Below, piece by piece: positions 23,881 to 33,610 of a DNA stretch of 64,000 nt. Location: positions 1 through 64,000 of the forward strand of contig JASISA010000010.1 of NCBI GenBank assembly GCA_031771865.1. The letters are read 5' to 3'. The notes beneath the pieces were generated by a model, which saw only the letters and a list, made by a program, of their open reading frames with translations, was not told the origin of the DNA and ran no database searches. This DNA is from Nothophaeocryptopus gaeumannii (taxonomy: Eukaryota; Ascomycota; Dothideomycetes; Mycosphaerellales; Mycosphaerellaceae). Position 1 is the stretch's first letter. The number at the start of each line of letters is the position of its first letter. The translations under genes were made by a program, and so were the position numbers.

Positions 23881-24090
23881 TGGGTTCAGACATTCACTTG
23901 GGCCAAGAAAGGCTACCATGTGATCAGACGTTCGAAGCCTACTATTGGCCAGTAGTGGACGCGCAGCAACATCCAAGATGGAAAGGGCAGAAGCGCATGG
24001 TCCAGCAGCGGTCAGTTGGGGAAAGGACGACGGTCGAGGTAAGAGCCTGAGGCAACAAGAGAAGTCATTCATTTACAAGCCGGTATGCCG

Positions 24091-24102
24091 AGCGAGGGGG
24101 GA
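24091..24102 (+). promoter_or_regulatory. Polypurine tract
   Basis: AGCGAGGGGGGA lies directly before the 3' LTR, the position of the plus-strand primer. It is purine except for one C. Confidence 0.75.
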
Positions 24103-24240
24103 TGTTAAAGGAGCAGTACTGAGCGCACGTGCACACGCTAGTGCAGGAGATCAAAAAGGGTCTCTAGGCGCAGGTTGTACTTAGACTTCTACAACACACT
24201 TACTCTTTCTTGCTGCCACTGCGTTCGACATATTTCAACA
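24103..24240 (+). repeat. Copia 3' LTR
   Basis: A 138-bp copy of 18855-18992, followed directly by the AGGAG duplication at 24241-24245. Confidence 0.96.
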
Positions 24241-24245
24241 AGGAG

Positions 24246-25630
24246 GATTCCATACTGGATTACAGCTTTTGTAGCGTCATTCCTGAAGGACAGAGAGACA
24301 ACAATCGCTATCCCCGGATACGAGTCACCGGCAGCACGAGTGGCATGCGGAATCCCACAAGGAAGCACCATCTCACCTATCCTGTTCCTCTTCTTTACAG
24401 CCTCCCTCCTAGAAGGAATGGAATACACCGAAGCAGTTGGGTTTGCAGATGATACATACCTCATTGCAGTGTCAAATTCGACAAGAGGTACATGCGAGGC
24501 ACTAGAAAAGGACCACAACAGCTGTCTACAATGGGCCTCAAGACATGGAGCTAAGTTCGCCCTGAGAAATACAAAGTCATGCACTTTACAAGGGGCACAA
24601 GGAGCACATCGAATCCCAGAGAACACCCAACATCCCGTCGCTCCAGAGTGGCCCAGAGGACACAATGAGGGTCCTAGGAGTAATCGTTGATAAGAGACTC
24701 AAGTGGCACGCACAGATAGAGAATACCCTTACAAAAGCAAAACGGCTAGAAGCTGCACTACGACGGATTACTGCTGCTACGTGGGGCGCCACGGTAGAGA
24801 CAGCCCGTAAGCTATATATCTCAATGATCAGGCCAGCAGTAATGCACGGGAGCGAGGTATGGATGGCAGGAAAGGAGACTGGAATCTCAAAATGCTCCAA
24901 CAAAAGCTACGGGTAATGCAGAATAGATTCCTACGGATAATCCTTGGGGCCTACCGAGCTACACCAACGCGACTGTTACACAAAGAACTCCAGATCGAAG
25001 ACATTACCGAGTATGGGAAGAGAACTGCTATAGCTGCAATGGCTGCGCAGAGGCAGAGGCCGGATATACACCAGGCCATGCAAGAGCTGAAGGGCGGATC
25101 CTACTAAAGTGCGGACAACTTGGGGCATATAGCAGACGCCTGAGAAAAACCATACAGCTCGCCACTAGAGCAGACAGACGAGCAGGCTACTATCCTACGG
25201 TCCCAGCTCTCTCACATAGACAGAGCAGATCCAAAGAAGACTCGAAAGCAACATGGACTATCCTCCAGGGCCAGTATGAGCGGGACGAGTCACAGAAGTG
25301 GGACAATGCTAGGCGCGAAGGAATCCTCCCACTCGCGTTCAGGACTCCATGGAACACCAATACCCGGAGTTTTATCGAGGGCTTAGCAAAGCCCAGGCCG
25401 CGATAGTGTTCCAGATACGGTCAGAGACAATTGGCCTTCCTCACTTCCTCCACAAGGTTGGGGTGCCCGACACTAGCCCCTACTGCGAATGTGGAGATAG
25501 AGGGACAGCTCGACACTACCTTGCCTACTGTACAAACATGCGAGAGAGTAGAAGGGAACTCATCTTAGCCACTAGATGCCAGGACGCGAGAAGATGGCTT
25601 ACTGAGTTTCCTAGACAGACCGCAGCGTAG
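24246..25630 (+). pseudogene. LINE reverse transcriptase, C-terminal half and Cys-His tail
   Basis: The RT resumes with YWITAFVASFLKDRETTIAI, GIPQGSTISPILFLFFTASL and the catalytic FADDTYLIA, then runs into a shift near 24690. It continues with RVLGVIVDKRLKWHAQIENT and a shift near 24900. The last part reads LPLAFRTPWNTNTRSF, GLPHFLHKVGVP and CECG...H...C (about 25490-25540), the cysteine-rich end found in jockey/Tad-like LINEs. The frame ends at 25630 and about 280 bp of 3' UTR follow. Confidence 0.88.
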
Positions 25631-25914
25631 GCAATAAGGCATCTCCTATAGGACAATTCGAGTGGACGCTCAAACATCTCCCAGAGCAGGCCGGAGATCT
25701 CGAACCCAAGTAAGGAGGATGATGTTGACTCTGGCGTGTCAGCCAGCTGCCTACGGGCAAACATATTGGTTCTATAGTACCTAAGATGCAGTAGGGTGTA
25801 AGGCATAACAGAGAAGGGAGGAAGTTTTACGCTGTAGGCACTTTCTACAGGGTTTTCTTTTACAACATGTAGATATGCTAGAAGGGGCACGGCCTGTAGC
25901 TAGCTCGAATACAT

Positions 25915-25935
25915 TTATTATTATTATTATTATTA
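25915..25935 (+). repeat. (TTA)7 tail of the LINE
   Basis: Seven TTA units mark the 3' end of the element, directly before the right target duplication. Some LINEs, such as the I factor with TAA repeats, end in such triplets instead of poly(A). Confidence 0.85.
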
Positions 25936-26124
25936 AGATATAGAGCTAAGTTCGCCTCTAAGAAATATAAAGTTATATACTTTATAAGGGGTATAAGGAG
26001 CATATCCGAATCCTAGAGAATACCTAATATCCCGTCGCTCTAGAGTAGCCTAGAGGATACAATAAGGGTCCTAGGAGTAATCGTTAATAAGAGACTTAAG
26101 TAGCACGTATAGATAGAGAATACC
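25935..26124 (+). mobile_element. RIP-mutated LINE fragment (right half)
   Basis: It continues the fossil from 17148: it aligns with 24541-24730 of the younger LINE with only C-to-T and G-to-A changes plus a couple of small indels, and begins with the target duplication (25935-25947). It ends at the solo-LTR-like block at 26125. Confidence 0.9.
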
Positions 26125-26440
26125 TGTCACGGGCGTGGCCCGGTGACACCTGAACACCTGGATGCACGTGGTTTGTATGCTTGGTAGTGTACCAAGCATC
26201 CGGATGAACTTCGGCCGAGCCTCGGGGCTCGACTAGCATCATGTGACAGAGCCACGTGACTCTGCCAAGACCCGGAGAAGAGTTTCTTCTCGACGCGCAA
26301 AGATCCGGTCTTCGACTCTTTGCGCTACGTCCTGTCAATAGGATTGACCTATATGGTTAATACAGTGTCTATCCAACCTGTCCGTAGCTCCCTGTACCGT
26401 TTGTGATTAGCAACCTACTTCCCGACTCCGGCCCGTGACA
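26125..26440. repeat. Solo-LTR-like element 1, no target duplication
   Basis: This 316-bp GC-normal block starts TGTCACGGGC and ends GCCCGTGACA, a perfect 10-bp terminal inversion. It separates RIP-mutated LINE DNA from RIP-mutated transposase DNA. Flanks differ (ATACC left, TTAGA right), so no 5-bp duplication is left. A hairpin at 26177-26199 has arms ATGCTTGGTA and TACCAAGCAT. A solo LTR is the best guess; a small TIR element is the alternative. Confidence 0.6.
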
Positions 26441-26936
26441 TTAGATATAATAATAAAGCGAAAAGTACGTAAGAGGAAGTAGATTTAGTACGAGGGTATA
26501 ATAGAATATAGCGTAGAGTCGGCTAAGGTAGCTACTAAAGCATCTATAGCCGCTTAGTAGTTAAAGAAGAGTCGTAGGTTAGTTAGTCTTAAATAGGCCT
26601 AGCTAGCTATATAGCGGTATAGTAGCTATAGAGGGACTAGGTATAACGCTCGAATATACTAAAAGGATATAGAGGGGTCTTCTAAATCTAATAAGAGTAT
26701 AATATATATAGGTTCTCTATTTAATAGCGATGAAAATAAATAATCTATAATACTAGTTAGTCGTACTAAGAAATTTTATCTAGCTTAGTAGTATATCTAG
26801 CTTAGTAGTAGAATACGTTATATATTATATAGGTAGAATTCTTAGAAGTATAGCGTAGCTAAGAGAGCTTACTTATCTAATAGGTATCTTTTCTACTAAC
26901 CTATAATACTATACTAGGAAACTATATGTTACGCAC
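26441..26936 (+). pseudogene. RIP-mutated transposase end, pogo/Fot1-like
   Basis: The block is very rich in TA and has stops in every frame. Read with RIP in mind, one plus frame keeps a KRKVRKRK-like basic segment and then RGT-x-x-NAR with a Y where a C is expected. This resembles the basic region and CxxCG..GHNxRTC knuckle at the end of fungal pogo/Fot1 transposases. The family call is an inference. The same TA-rich DNA continues past the next LTR to about 27480. Confidence 0.45.
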
Positions 26937-27262
26937 GGTATCTCGCTTGTCAGGTGACTCGCTTAATCACGTGGAATGGCTTCTTTGGAGAATGCGTCGG
27001 CAAGTGGAACGAAGTGAAGGAAGTCTTGGCTTATTCCAATCAGTGAGATTGTAACATGAGTTGAACACGATGATTGCTAGTCAACCATCGTTCCTAAATA
27101 CATAAGAGACTTTAGGTGATCAGTGTGATCAGACTGATCGCCTAGGGAGAGGTGATCATCCTGATCAGGGTGATCAGGAGGCTCTGCTCGGTCTCGTACC
27201 TTACGATCAGTAACACGTGACCTCGCACTGGGCAAGGACCCAGCACGAACCGTAACACTATA
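26932..27262. repeat. Solo LTR 2 with CTATA target duplication
   Basis: The LTR proper is 26937-27257 (321 bp), starting TGTTACG and ending CGTAACA. It is flanked by CTATA at 26932-26936 and 27258-27262. It is not RIP-mutated although both flanks are. At 27117-27177 it carries two groups of TGATCA-type hexamers at 9-bp spacing around CTAGGGAGAGG. LTR-LTR recombination after a full insertion is the simplest origin. Confidence 0.88.
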
Positions 27263-28029
27263 ATAGTTACTATATTACTATCTATATAAGTAGAGTATAA
27301 TTTATTAATCCCTGTAGCTCTTTAATAGGCGAGGGAATAATATAGTACTTAGAGTAGCTATCTAGAAGATCTATTAAGAATTATAGATTATATCTACTTT
27401 AATTCTATCTCTTAGCCTTTTTAATAAATTATCTTATACCTATTAGAATATAGTCTATATCTTTATATAGGTATTAAGGCCTAATTAGAGAGTAGTATTT
27501 ATGCGAGTAGGTGAAAGATTGTAATGTCTATTTAACGCTGCCCGGGGATTGATTGAGTTCCCTTCAAATTTAAGCTTTGAATAGTCAAAGCTTAATGGAA
27601 CGTCGTCGATTCGAACAATGTCTCCTGCCATTCTGTCCTCTCCCACGCTCTCCCTCTCTCTTGTTCTTTGACCCAGCATTGCCGCATATACAGCTCCCAC
27701 CCCTCTTGACGTCGTATCGACCGCCGTATACTATGCCACGCCGTCGCCAGTCAGACCGCCGCCAGTGGTCGCCGTTATACCAACAGGAGGTGTGGTCGAA
27801 GGTGGAGGCCAGGAACATCCGACAAGCTTCGAAGTGATCCGACATGAAGGGAAGAGTTGGGAAGAAAGAGCGGAAGACGGTCCCGCGGACCTTGCTTCCT
27901 CTTGCATAAATACTGCAAGGCGACCTCGGATATGGCGGCAGATGCTCGGGACGCTGTGATTGCGCACACTTCGTTTCCAACTTGCACGGTCCACTTCTTC
28001 TCCGACATCATCGTCACAGCGTCTTCGAA
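27263..28029. other. RIP-mutated DNA grading into unique sequence
   Basis: TA-rich RIP-type sequence continues to about 27480. A palindrome at 27570-27595 (arms TTAAGCTTTGA and TCAAAGCTTAA, 4-nt loop) lies just after the border. From 27600 the composition is normal and several short frames are open, including one starting at an ATG at 27733, but none has a known motif. Confidence 0.5.
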
Positions 28030-28464
28030 ATGGCGCACTCCATGGACCCTCCGTCGGCTTCTACTGTGACCGATCCTGCTTCATACCAGACATTGCAGAT
28101 GCTCGTATGTACAGGTGCTCATGCTTCTCACGCCATGGCTGTCGGTGCTCATATCAATGATACCGACCTCGCGGATACACACGGCTTCTGCGAGCCATCT
28201 CCGAATGGCTTCACCAACATGACGCAATACGGCCCGTACAACGCATGGCTCGGGACGCAGAGCCGCTGCATTCAGGTGCCGAATCCTTCGCCGATTCTTC
28301 AATCCTCGCTGCGATCTGAAACGACGCCACATCAGAGACCTCAGGCCCATATCGAACTTGTGGAGCTCGAAAGAAGTTTGTGTTTGCTTGGATCTCTTGT
28401 CTGTGCAACCAAGGCCCTCGGTCTCCGACTGCCAGCGAGACTGCGAGAGCCACCTAACGCCTAA
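28030..28464 (+). CDS. Hypothetical protein, unrecognised
   Basis: A plus frame of 144 codons starts MAHSMDPPSASTVTDPASYQ and ends with a stop at 28464. It has no domain, signal peptide or membrane segment that I recognise. Antisense frames of similar length are also open, so coding is uncertain. It lies 400 bp upstream of the NRPS-like gene, in the same direction. Confidence 0.25.
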   Translation: MAHSMDPPSASTVTDPASYQTLQMLVCTGAHASHAMAVGAHINDTDLADTHGFCEPSPNGFTNMTQYGPYNAWLGTQSRCIQVPNPSPILQSSLRSETTPHQRPQAHIELVELERSLCLLGSLVCATKALGLRLPARLREPPNA

Positions 28465-28868
28465 CGGAACCCTCTCCGTCCAGGATACGTCTGTTGGGAC
28501 AGTCATGACGACGACCGATTGCAGAACTTGTGCAAAGCACTTCAACATTGTGCACGCATACTTCGTTCACTGCCACAGCAACAGCCACCGCTTTTCTATC
28601 TTCCTTGGTTGAAACTGCTTCCAAACTTTTGACCGAAGCAGCGCCTCCCACCAACTCAGAGATGTCTGATATGGTGCCGCTATGGCTCCGCTGGGGTCTT
28701 TCACGTAGTCGTCACGCAATGATGGGTCTCGGTAATTCAGAGTAAGTTGCTTAAATACAGACCGATCTTCATTCTTTCGTAGCGCATCGTTGCACTTACT
28801 GCTCTCCGCTCTCACCATATTTCCAGTACAGCAGCGAGCCATCATCAGATTGACCCCATCGAAAGAAC
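28465..28868. other. Upstream region of the NRPS-like gene
   Basis: About 400 bp without a supported gene. It must hold the promoter of the gene starting at 28869; I see no clear TATA box or regulator site. Confidence 0.4.
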
Positions 28869-31800
28869 ATGACAGGATCGAACGACAGCGAAACGAAGCC
28901 TCAGCGGGAGGTGAAGCCCCTCCCGCTGGTGGTAGAAGAACTTGCCAGAGACTATCCTGACAACACCTGGATGCGCATCCCGAAGAATCCTGACCTCACC
29001 CAAGGCTGGCGAGATGTCACTTATGCAGAGCTCGCAGATGCAGTCAATGGCATGACAAGATGGGCTGGCAGAACCTTCGGCATTGGAAGAAGGAGCTGGG
29101 ATGTTGCGGCTTATATTGGCATCAACGATGTGCGATACACAGTAGCACAAGTTGGATTGATCAAAGCTGGATACATGGCACTGCTTCCTTCTCCGCGAAT
29201 CTCCCAGGAAGGCCAGGCCTCGCTCTTCTCCACGACCAAATGCAACTATCTGCTCTACAGCGAGGGTGTTGACACCCATGTCCAAACAATCAAGTCAGCA
29301 CTCCCCGGACTTGAAACCGTTCAAATACCATCGTTCGACGAACTTGCCCGACAAGGCGCTCTATCGTCACCATACCCAGGAGCCTATAGCAGGAATCCGG
29401 ATGACACGGTTGTCGTACTGCATACTTCCGGGAGGTAGGCTGGAAAGCATCCAATGTCTGAGATATATGCTAATCTTCCACCCTTTGCTTTGCAGCACTG
29501 GCCTACCGAAACCGATATACCACACGAACAGCTCGATTGACAAGTTTGCTGACCTCAAAGACCTCTCCGCACCCGCCGGACGACAGAACGTGCAGAACGC
29601 ACTCCTCAAGACCGACGAACTCATGTTCGCATTTGCGCCATTCTTCCACATGATGGGCACCGCCATTGCCTGGACGTCCATTCTTTGCCGCCGTCCTGTC
29701 TGCTACATCCCGCCCGAGAAGCCACCGACCGCTGATCTGATCATCAAGACCATCAACCAGACAAAACCTGTTGTGGCTCTAAGCCCACCTTCGATATTGG
29801 AAGAGCTGGTCGAGACACCGGGAGGACTTGATGCTCTGAGACACCTGAGGTTCTACTTCTACGGAGGCGGCCCACTCGCAGACGGTGTAGGCGAGAAGGT
29901 CAATGAAGTCAGCAGAGTTGTAGCAGTCATTGGCTCCACTGAAGCTGGTCTTGTGGTCAATCGCATCCCCGAGGATAAGAAGGACTGGAAATACTTCGAG
30001 TGGGCACCGGGCTCAGGTGTCGTCATGGAGCCTGATGCTGAAGGCCTGTACGAAATGACTATCAAGCCAGCAGACAGGAGAGTGCAGGCTATCTGGGACA
30101 CATTCCCGGATAGCAAGGAGTGGAGGACCAAAGACTTATTCGAACAGCACCCCACCAAGAAGGGTCTGTGGCTGTACAAAGGCCGCAAGGATGATGTTCT
30201 AGTCCTCTCAAACGGAGAGAAGTTCAACCCAGTTGGCTTTGAGAAGCTGCTTGAGACCCATCTGATCGTCAAGGGAGCGCTCGTGGTCGGACAAGCTCGC
30301 TTCCAGACTGGACTTCTCATCGACCCCGAATGGTCCTTGCTTGAGAATGAGGACCCAGCAGACCTCGTTGACCAACTTTGGCCCACCATCGAGCAAGCTA
30401 ACGCAGCGAGCCCAGCCCATGGCCGTGTCTGGAAGTCAAAGGTCGCGATTGCTAAGAAGAACAAGCCATTCAAGCGCGCCCCGAAGGGCACCATCGTCCG
30501 GAGGCAGACCGTGAACTTGTACGCTCCAGAGATTGAAGCCCTGTACTCCAACGAAGGCAGCGACGATGAGATTGGCAAGCTCAGCCCAGATGCCGGCATC
30601 GAATCGACGAAGGCTTTCTTGCGTAAGGTCTTCAAGGTGAAACACCTCGAGTTCCCGGAGTCCGCCTCGGACGACGCAGACATCTTCAATTACGGCGTGG
30701 ACTCTCTACAAGTCATGGCCTTGTCATCCACCCTCAGCCATGCCATCGGACACCTTGCCTCGCCCAGAGTCATCTACAACAGTCCAACGATCAATGGTAT
30801 CGCGAACTATCTACTCGGCGGAGAGGGCGATGCCACTTCAGGTGCTCAGCAGAGCCGCGAAGAAAGCATGGAGAAGATGCTTCGGAAGTACACCCACGAT
30901 CTCTCATCTAAAGCCGCCCGCGGCACCTGGCAAAGACCTGAGAAGCATACCGTCATTCTCACCGGCTCCACTGGCTCGCTCGGGAACCACATCCTCCAAG
31001 AACTCATCGCCTCATCCAACGTAGCACACATCTACTGCCTCAACCGCTCTGACGACGCCGGCTCCCGACAAAAGAAGTCCTTCCAAGCCCGCGGCATCTC
31101 CTCCGACTTCTCCAGAGTCACTTTTCTCGCCACAAACTTCGGTCAAGACCATTTCGGCCTCGACCAAGACGTCTACGCCAGCCTCCTCCAAAGCGTCGAT
31201 ATTTTCGTCCACAACGCCTGGGCCGTCGATTTCAACAAAACCCTCCCCACCTACGAAGAAATCCACATAGCCGGAACCCGTCGCTGCGTCGACTTCTCTC
31301 TCGAGTCGAAATACAACGCCCACATCATCTTCATCTCCTCAATCGCTTCCGTAGGCAACTGGTTCGCTACCCACCCAGAAGACGAAATCGTCCCCGAACG
31401 TCTCCCCTCAGGCCATTCCGAACCTCTCCCGCAAGGATACGGAGAAGGAAAACACGTCGCATCCCTCATCCTCGCGCGCGCAGCACAATCGACCGGCGTA
31501 CCTGCAACAATCGTTCGCGCAGGACAGTTAGCTGGCTCGGCCGTGTCCACAGCAGAATGGAATCGCCACGAATGGCTGCCCAGTATCGTCATCTCTTCAA
31601 AAGCCCTGGGCATGGTGCCCGAGAAACTTGGGAATCAGGATACGGTCGATTGGGTACCCATGGACCTCGCCGCAAAATCCGTCGTCGATATCGCTTTCGC
31701 CCGGAGCACATCGTCCGAGAAACTCGGCATCGCACATCTCGTCAACCCACGAACCGTCTCATGGAGCTCACTCGTGCCGACTGTCAAGGCTCATCTAGAA

Positions 31801-32061
31801 GCTTCGACTGGACGGACGATTCGCATTGTTCCCTTTTCGCAATGGGTTTCAGCGCTTGCAGCTACTCCTCGCACACCCGAGGAGATCGAGAAGAAGCCCG
31901 GTGTGAAGATTCTAGATTTCTATGAAGCATTGCAGACTGAAGGACCGGGCTTGCCGCCTATGCAGACGAAGGAGGCGCAGAAGTTGAGTGAGACGGTGAG
32001 GGAGATGAAGGCGGTGGATGCTGGGTTGATGGAGAAGTGGTTGAGGGAGTGGAAGCAGTGA
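28869..32061 (+). CDS. NRPS-like A-T-R carboxylate reductase
   Basis: This 1043-residue enzyme has an adenylation domain, a carrier domain and a thioester reductase, but no condensation domain. Such enzymes activate a carboxylic acid as AMP ester, load it on phosphopantetheine and release it as aldehyde or alcohol using NADPH. Exons are 28869-29434 and 29496-32061; the 61-nt intron (GTAGGC, GCTAATC, GCAG) restores HTSGSTGLPKP (core A3, residues 185-195). Further marks are GSTEAG (A5), YKGRKDDVLVLSNGEKFNP (A7/A8), the late Lys in RAPKGTIVRR (A10), GVDSLQV (carrier Ser near residue 592), TGSTGSLG (NADPH loop, about 678) and YGEGK (catalytic Tyr-Lys, about 836). Length fits the family. No other biosynthetic gene lies nearby, so the substrate cannot be told. 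Confidence 0.93.
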
Positions 32062-32491
32062 AATGTAATGAGACTATGATGTAGTTTGGTGGTGGAATGG
32101 ATGGGGAGGAGTTTGGAGTGCAAGGATCGGCGAAGCGTTGCTCGTGCTAGGGGTATCATTGAATACAAATTCGTGCTAACACTATTTGATGTCAAAGATG
32201 CACCGAGAAAGCTCCGAACTCATCACTGAGGAGAATCTATCATGATCCGCGCTCCGGAGGCTGTGCGCCTTCACAAGGAGACATAGTCATGGTCGTTGGT
32301 ATTTTGACTGTCTGCTGTGAGAAAGTGCTGTCGATTGTTGTTGCTGTACTGTTTTGAAGGTATCTGTCGCTATGTAAACAGCCCAAGCGCACCATTGCAC
32401 CATCCACCAAAGACAATAAGGAAGAAGTCTCCAACCTCCCCACCTCTTCCTAAGACCTCAAATAAGAAGCAGCATCGTCATCCGCATCATT
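32062..32491. other. Convergent 3' intergenic region
   Basis: 430 bp between the NRPS-like gene (plus) and the Pil1/Lsp1 gene (minus). It presumably contains both 3' UTRs. No other feature seen. Confidence 0.5.
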
Positions 32492-33609
32492 CTAAGACGC
32501 CAACGCCGCATGCTCCGTCTTCTCAGCAGCAACATGCTCATTCGTGGGGTACGACGGGTTCGTGCCATGCAACCCACCTTCCGCCTCCTGCGCCCTCTCC
32601 AGCGCCTCAACCCTCTGCTGATCCGTCAAAGTCTCCGTCTGCGGCAAACTTGCCTGCGGAATGTTGTGTGTAGCCATAGCATTTGGTCCCAGTTTCCCCG
32701 CGCTCGTGTGAATAGGCTCGACCTTCGGACTCCAACTCCTCAGGCTCGCCTCGGCGTCGTTCAAGATCTCTCTCGCCTCTTCAGACGTAGCGTGCGGGGC
32801 ACGATCTTCGCCTGGCACGATGGGCGTGTCGTCGAGAAGGTTGATCAGGCGGCGAGCTTGTTGGGCTAGCAGGATTTGCTTCTCGGCACGTTCGATGATG
32901 GCCGCAGTGTGGAGATCGTAAGCTTCCTTGAATTTTTGGCGGGTGACATTTGTCAGTTGGGCGTCGGCGACGAGGGATTGGGCTTCGGCGCGGACAAGCT
33001 CTTGTTCGAGGGTGACGAGTTTCGTGGATTCGGGCTCTTTGTATTTGAGCTTCTGAATCTCGTCTTGGATCTGTGAGGAGTCAATGTTAGTCAATGGAGC
33101 CTTTAGTGTACTCCTGATGCAAGTTGGTCCTACCTTCTGCTTCTCATTCCTGGTAGGCTGCACGCTGGCCTCAGTGTTCCTGATCTGCTTCAACACACCT
33201 CGGCTATCCTCCAAGTTCTGCGCGAATAGATCCTCCTGCTCCGCGATCTCCGCCAATAACACACCAAGCTTGTCACTGATATCGCTCACAGCATCGTCTT
33301 CAGTGCTTTCACCCCATTCGCTCAACTGGCTAGCGATGCTCTGGCTCTCCTTTCCCGCCTGCTCATAAGCGCCAATCGCATGGTTCTCGGTCTTGATCAA
33401 GTTTCGCAGCTTTTTAGACAGCTCCGGCGAGCCGATGCCTCGGAGGGAGGAGATGGCGAAGCGGTGCTTGGAGGAGCCATGCTCTTTCTCACTCTTCTTC
33501 GACCGGATTGAATGGGAGCGTCCGATGTTCCTGTCGATCGTTTAGCATATGGCAGGTACATGGGGCTTGTTGTGCATTGCTTGGTGTGATTTCGAAACTC
33601 TCACTTACA
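32492..33609 (-). CDS. PIL1: Eisosome core protein Pil1/Lsp1
   Basis: This is a BAR-domain protein that coats plasma-membrane furrows (eisosomes). It reads HRFAISSLRGIGSPELSKKL, NLIKTENHAIGAYEQAGKES, LKYKEPESTKLVTLEQELVR and RQKFKEAYDLHTAAIIERAE, all hallmark segments. Coding exons are AT at 33610-33609, 33530-33134 and 33070-32492, giving 325 residues, close to yeast Pil1. The 78-nt intron 33531-33608 (GTAAGT, GCTAAAC, ACAG) splits the start codon as AT|G, and MNIGRSHSIRSKKSEKEHG follows; no other in-frame ATG lies between an upstream TGA and the BAR domain. The second intron (33071-33133, 63 nt, GTAGGA, TGACTAAC, CACAG) is in frame and has no stop, so it can be missed. Ends TNEHVAAEKTEHAALAS. 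Name PIL1 or LSP1 cannot be decided. Confidence 0.93.
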
Positions 33610-33610
33610 T

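Larger units (their letters stand above)
18855..24240 (+). mobile_element. Ty1/Copia LTR retrotransposon
   Basis: This 5386-bp element has 138-bp LTRs (TG...CA), a 5-bp target duplication, a primer-binding site at 18993 and a polypurine tract at 24091-24102. Internal order is Gag, protease, integrase, reverse transcriptase, RNase H, which is the Copia order. Protease has LDSGANGHL; integrase has an HHCC-like start and a D-D-E core; RT has YVDDLL. The LTRs look identical by eye over 138 bp, so insertion was recent, yet the coding region is broken by several frameshifts and stops. It sits inside a LINE. Confidence 0.96.
17149..25934 (+). mobile_element. Non-LTR retrotransposon (LINE), interrupted by a Copia element
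   Basis: The element lies between 13-bp target duplications and ends in (TTA)7. Without the 5391-bp Copia insertion and its duplicated target it is about 3.4 kb. Its readable parts are an RT of the jockey/Tad-like fungal type: the first half at 18277-18854, the second half at 24246-25107, and a C-terminal Cys-His segment at about 25480-25560. No apurinic endonuclease or RNase H is visible, so it is either 5'-shortened or chimeric. The first 1.1 kb (17149-18270) has no recognised coding sequence. Frameshifts occur near 24690 and 24900. Confidence 0.9.
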
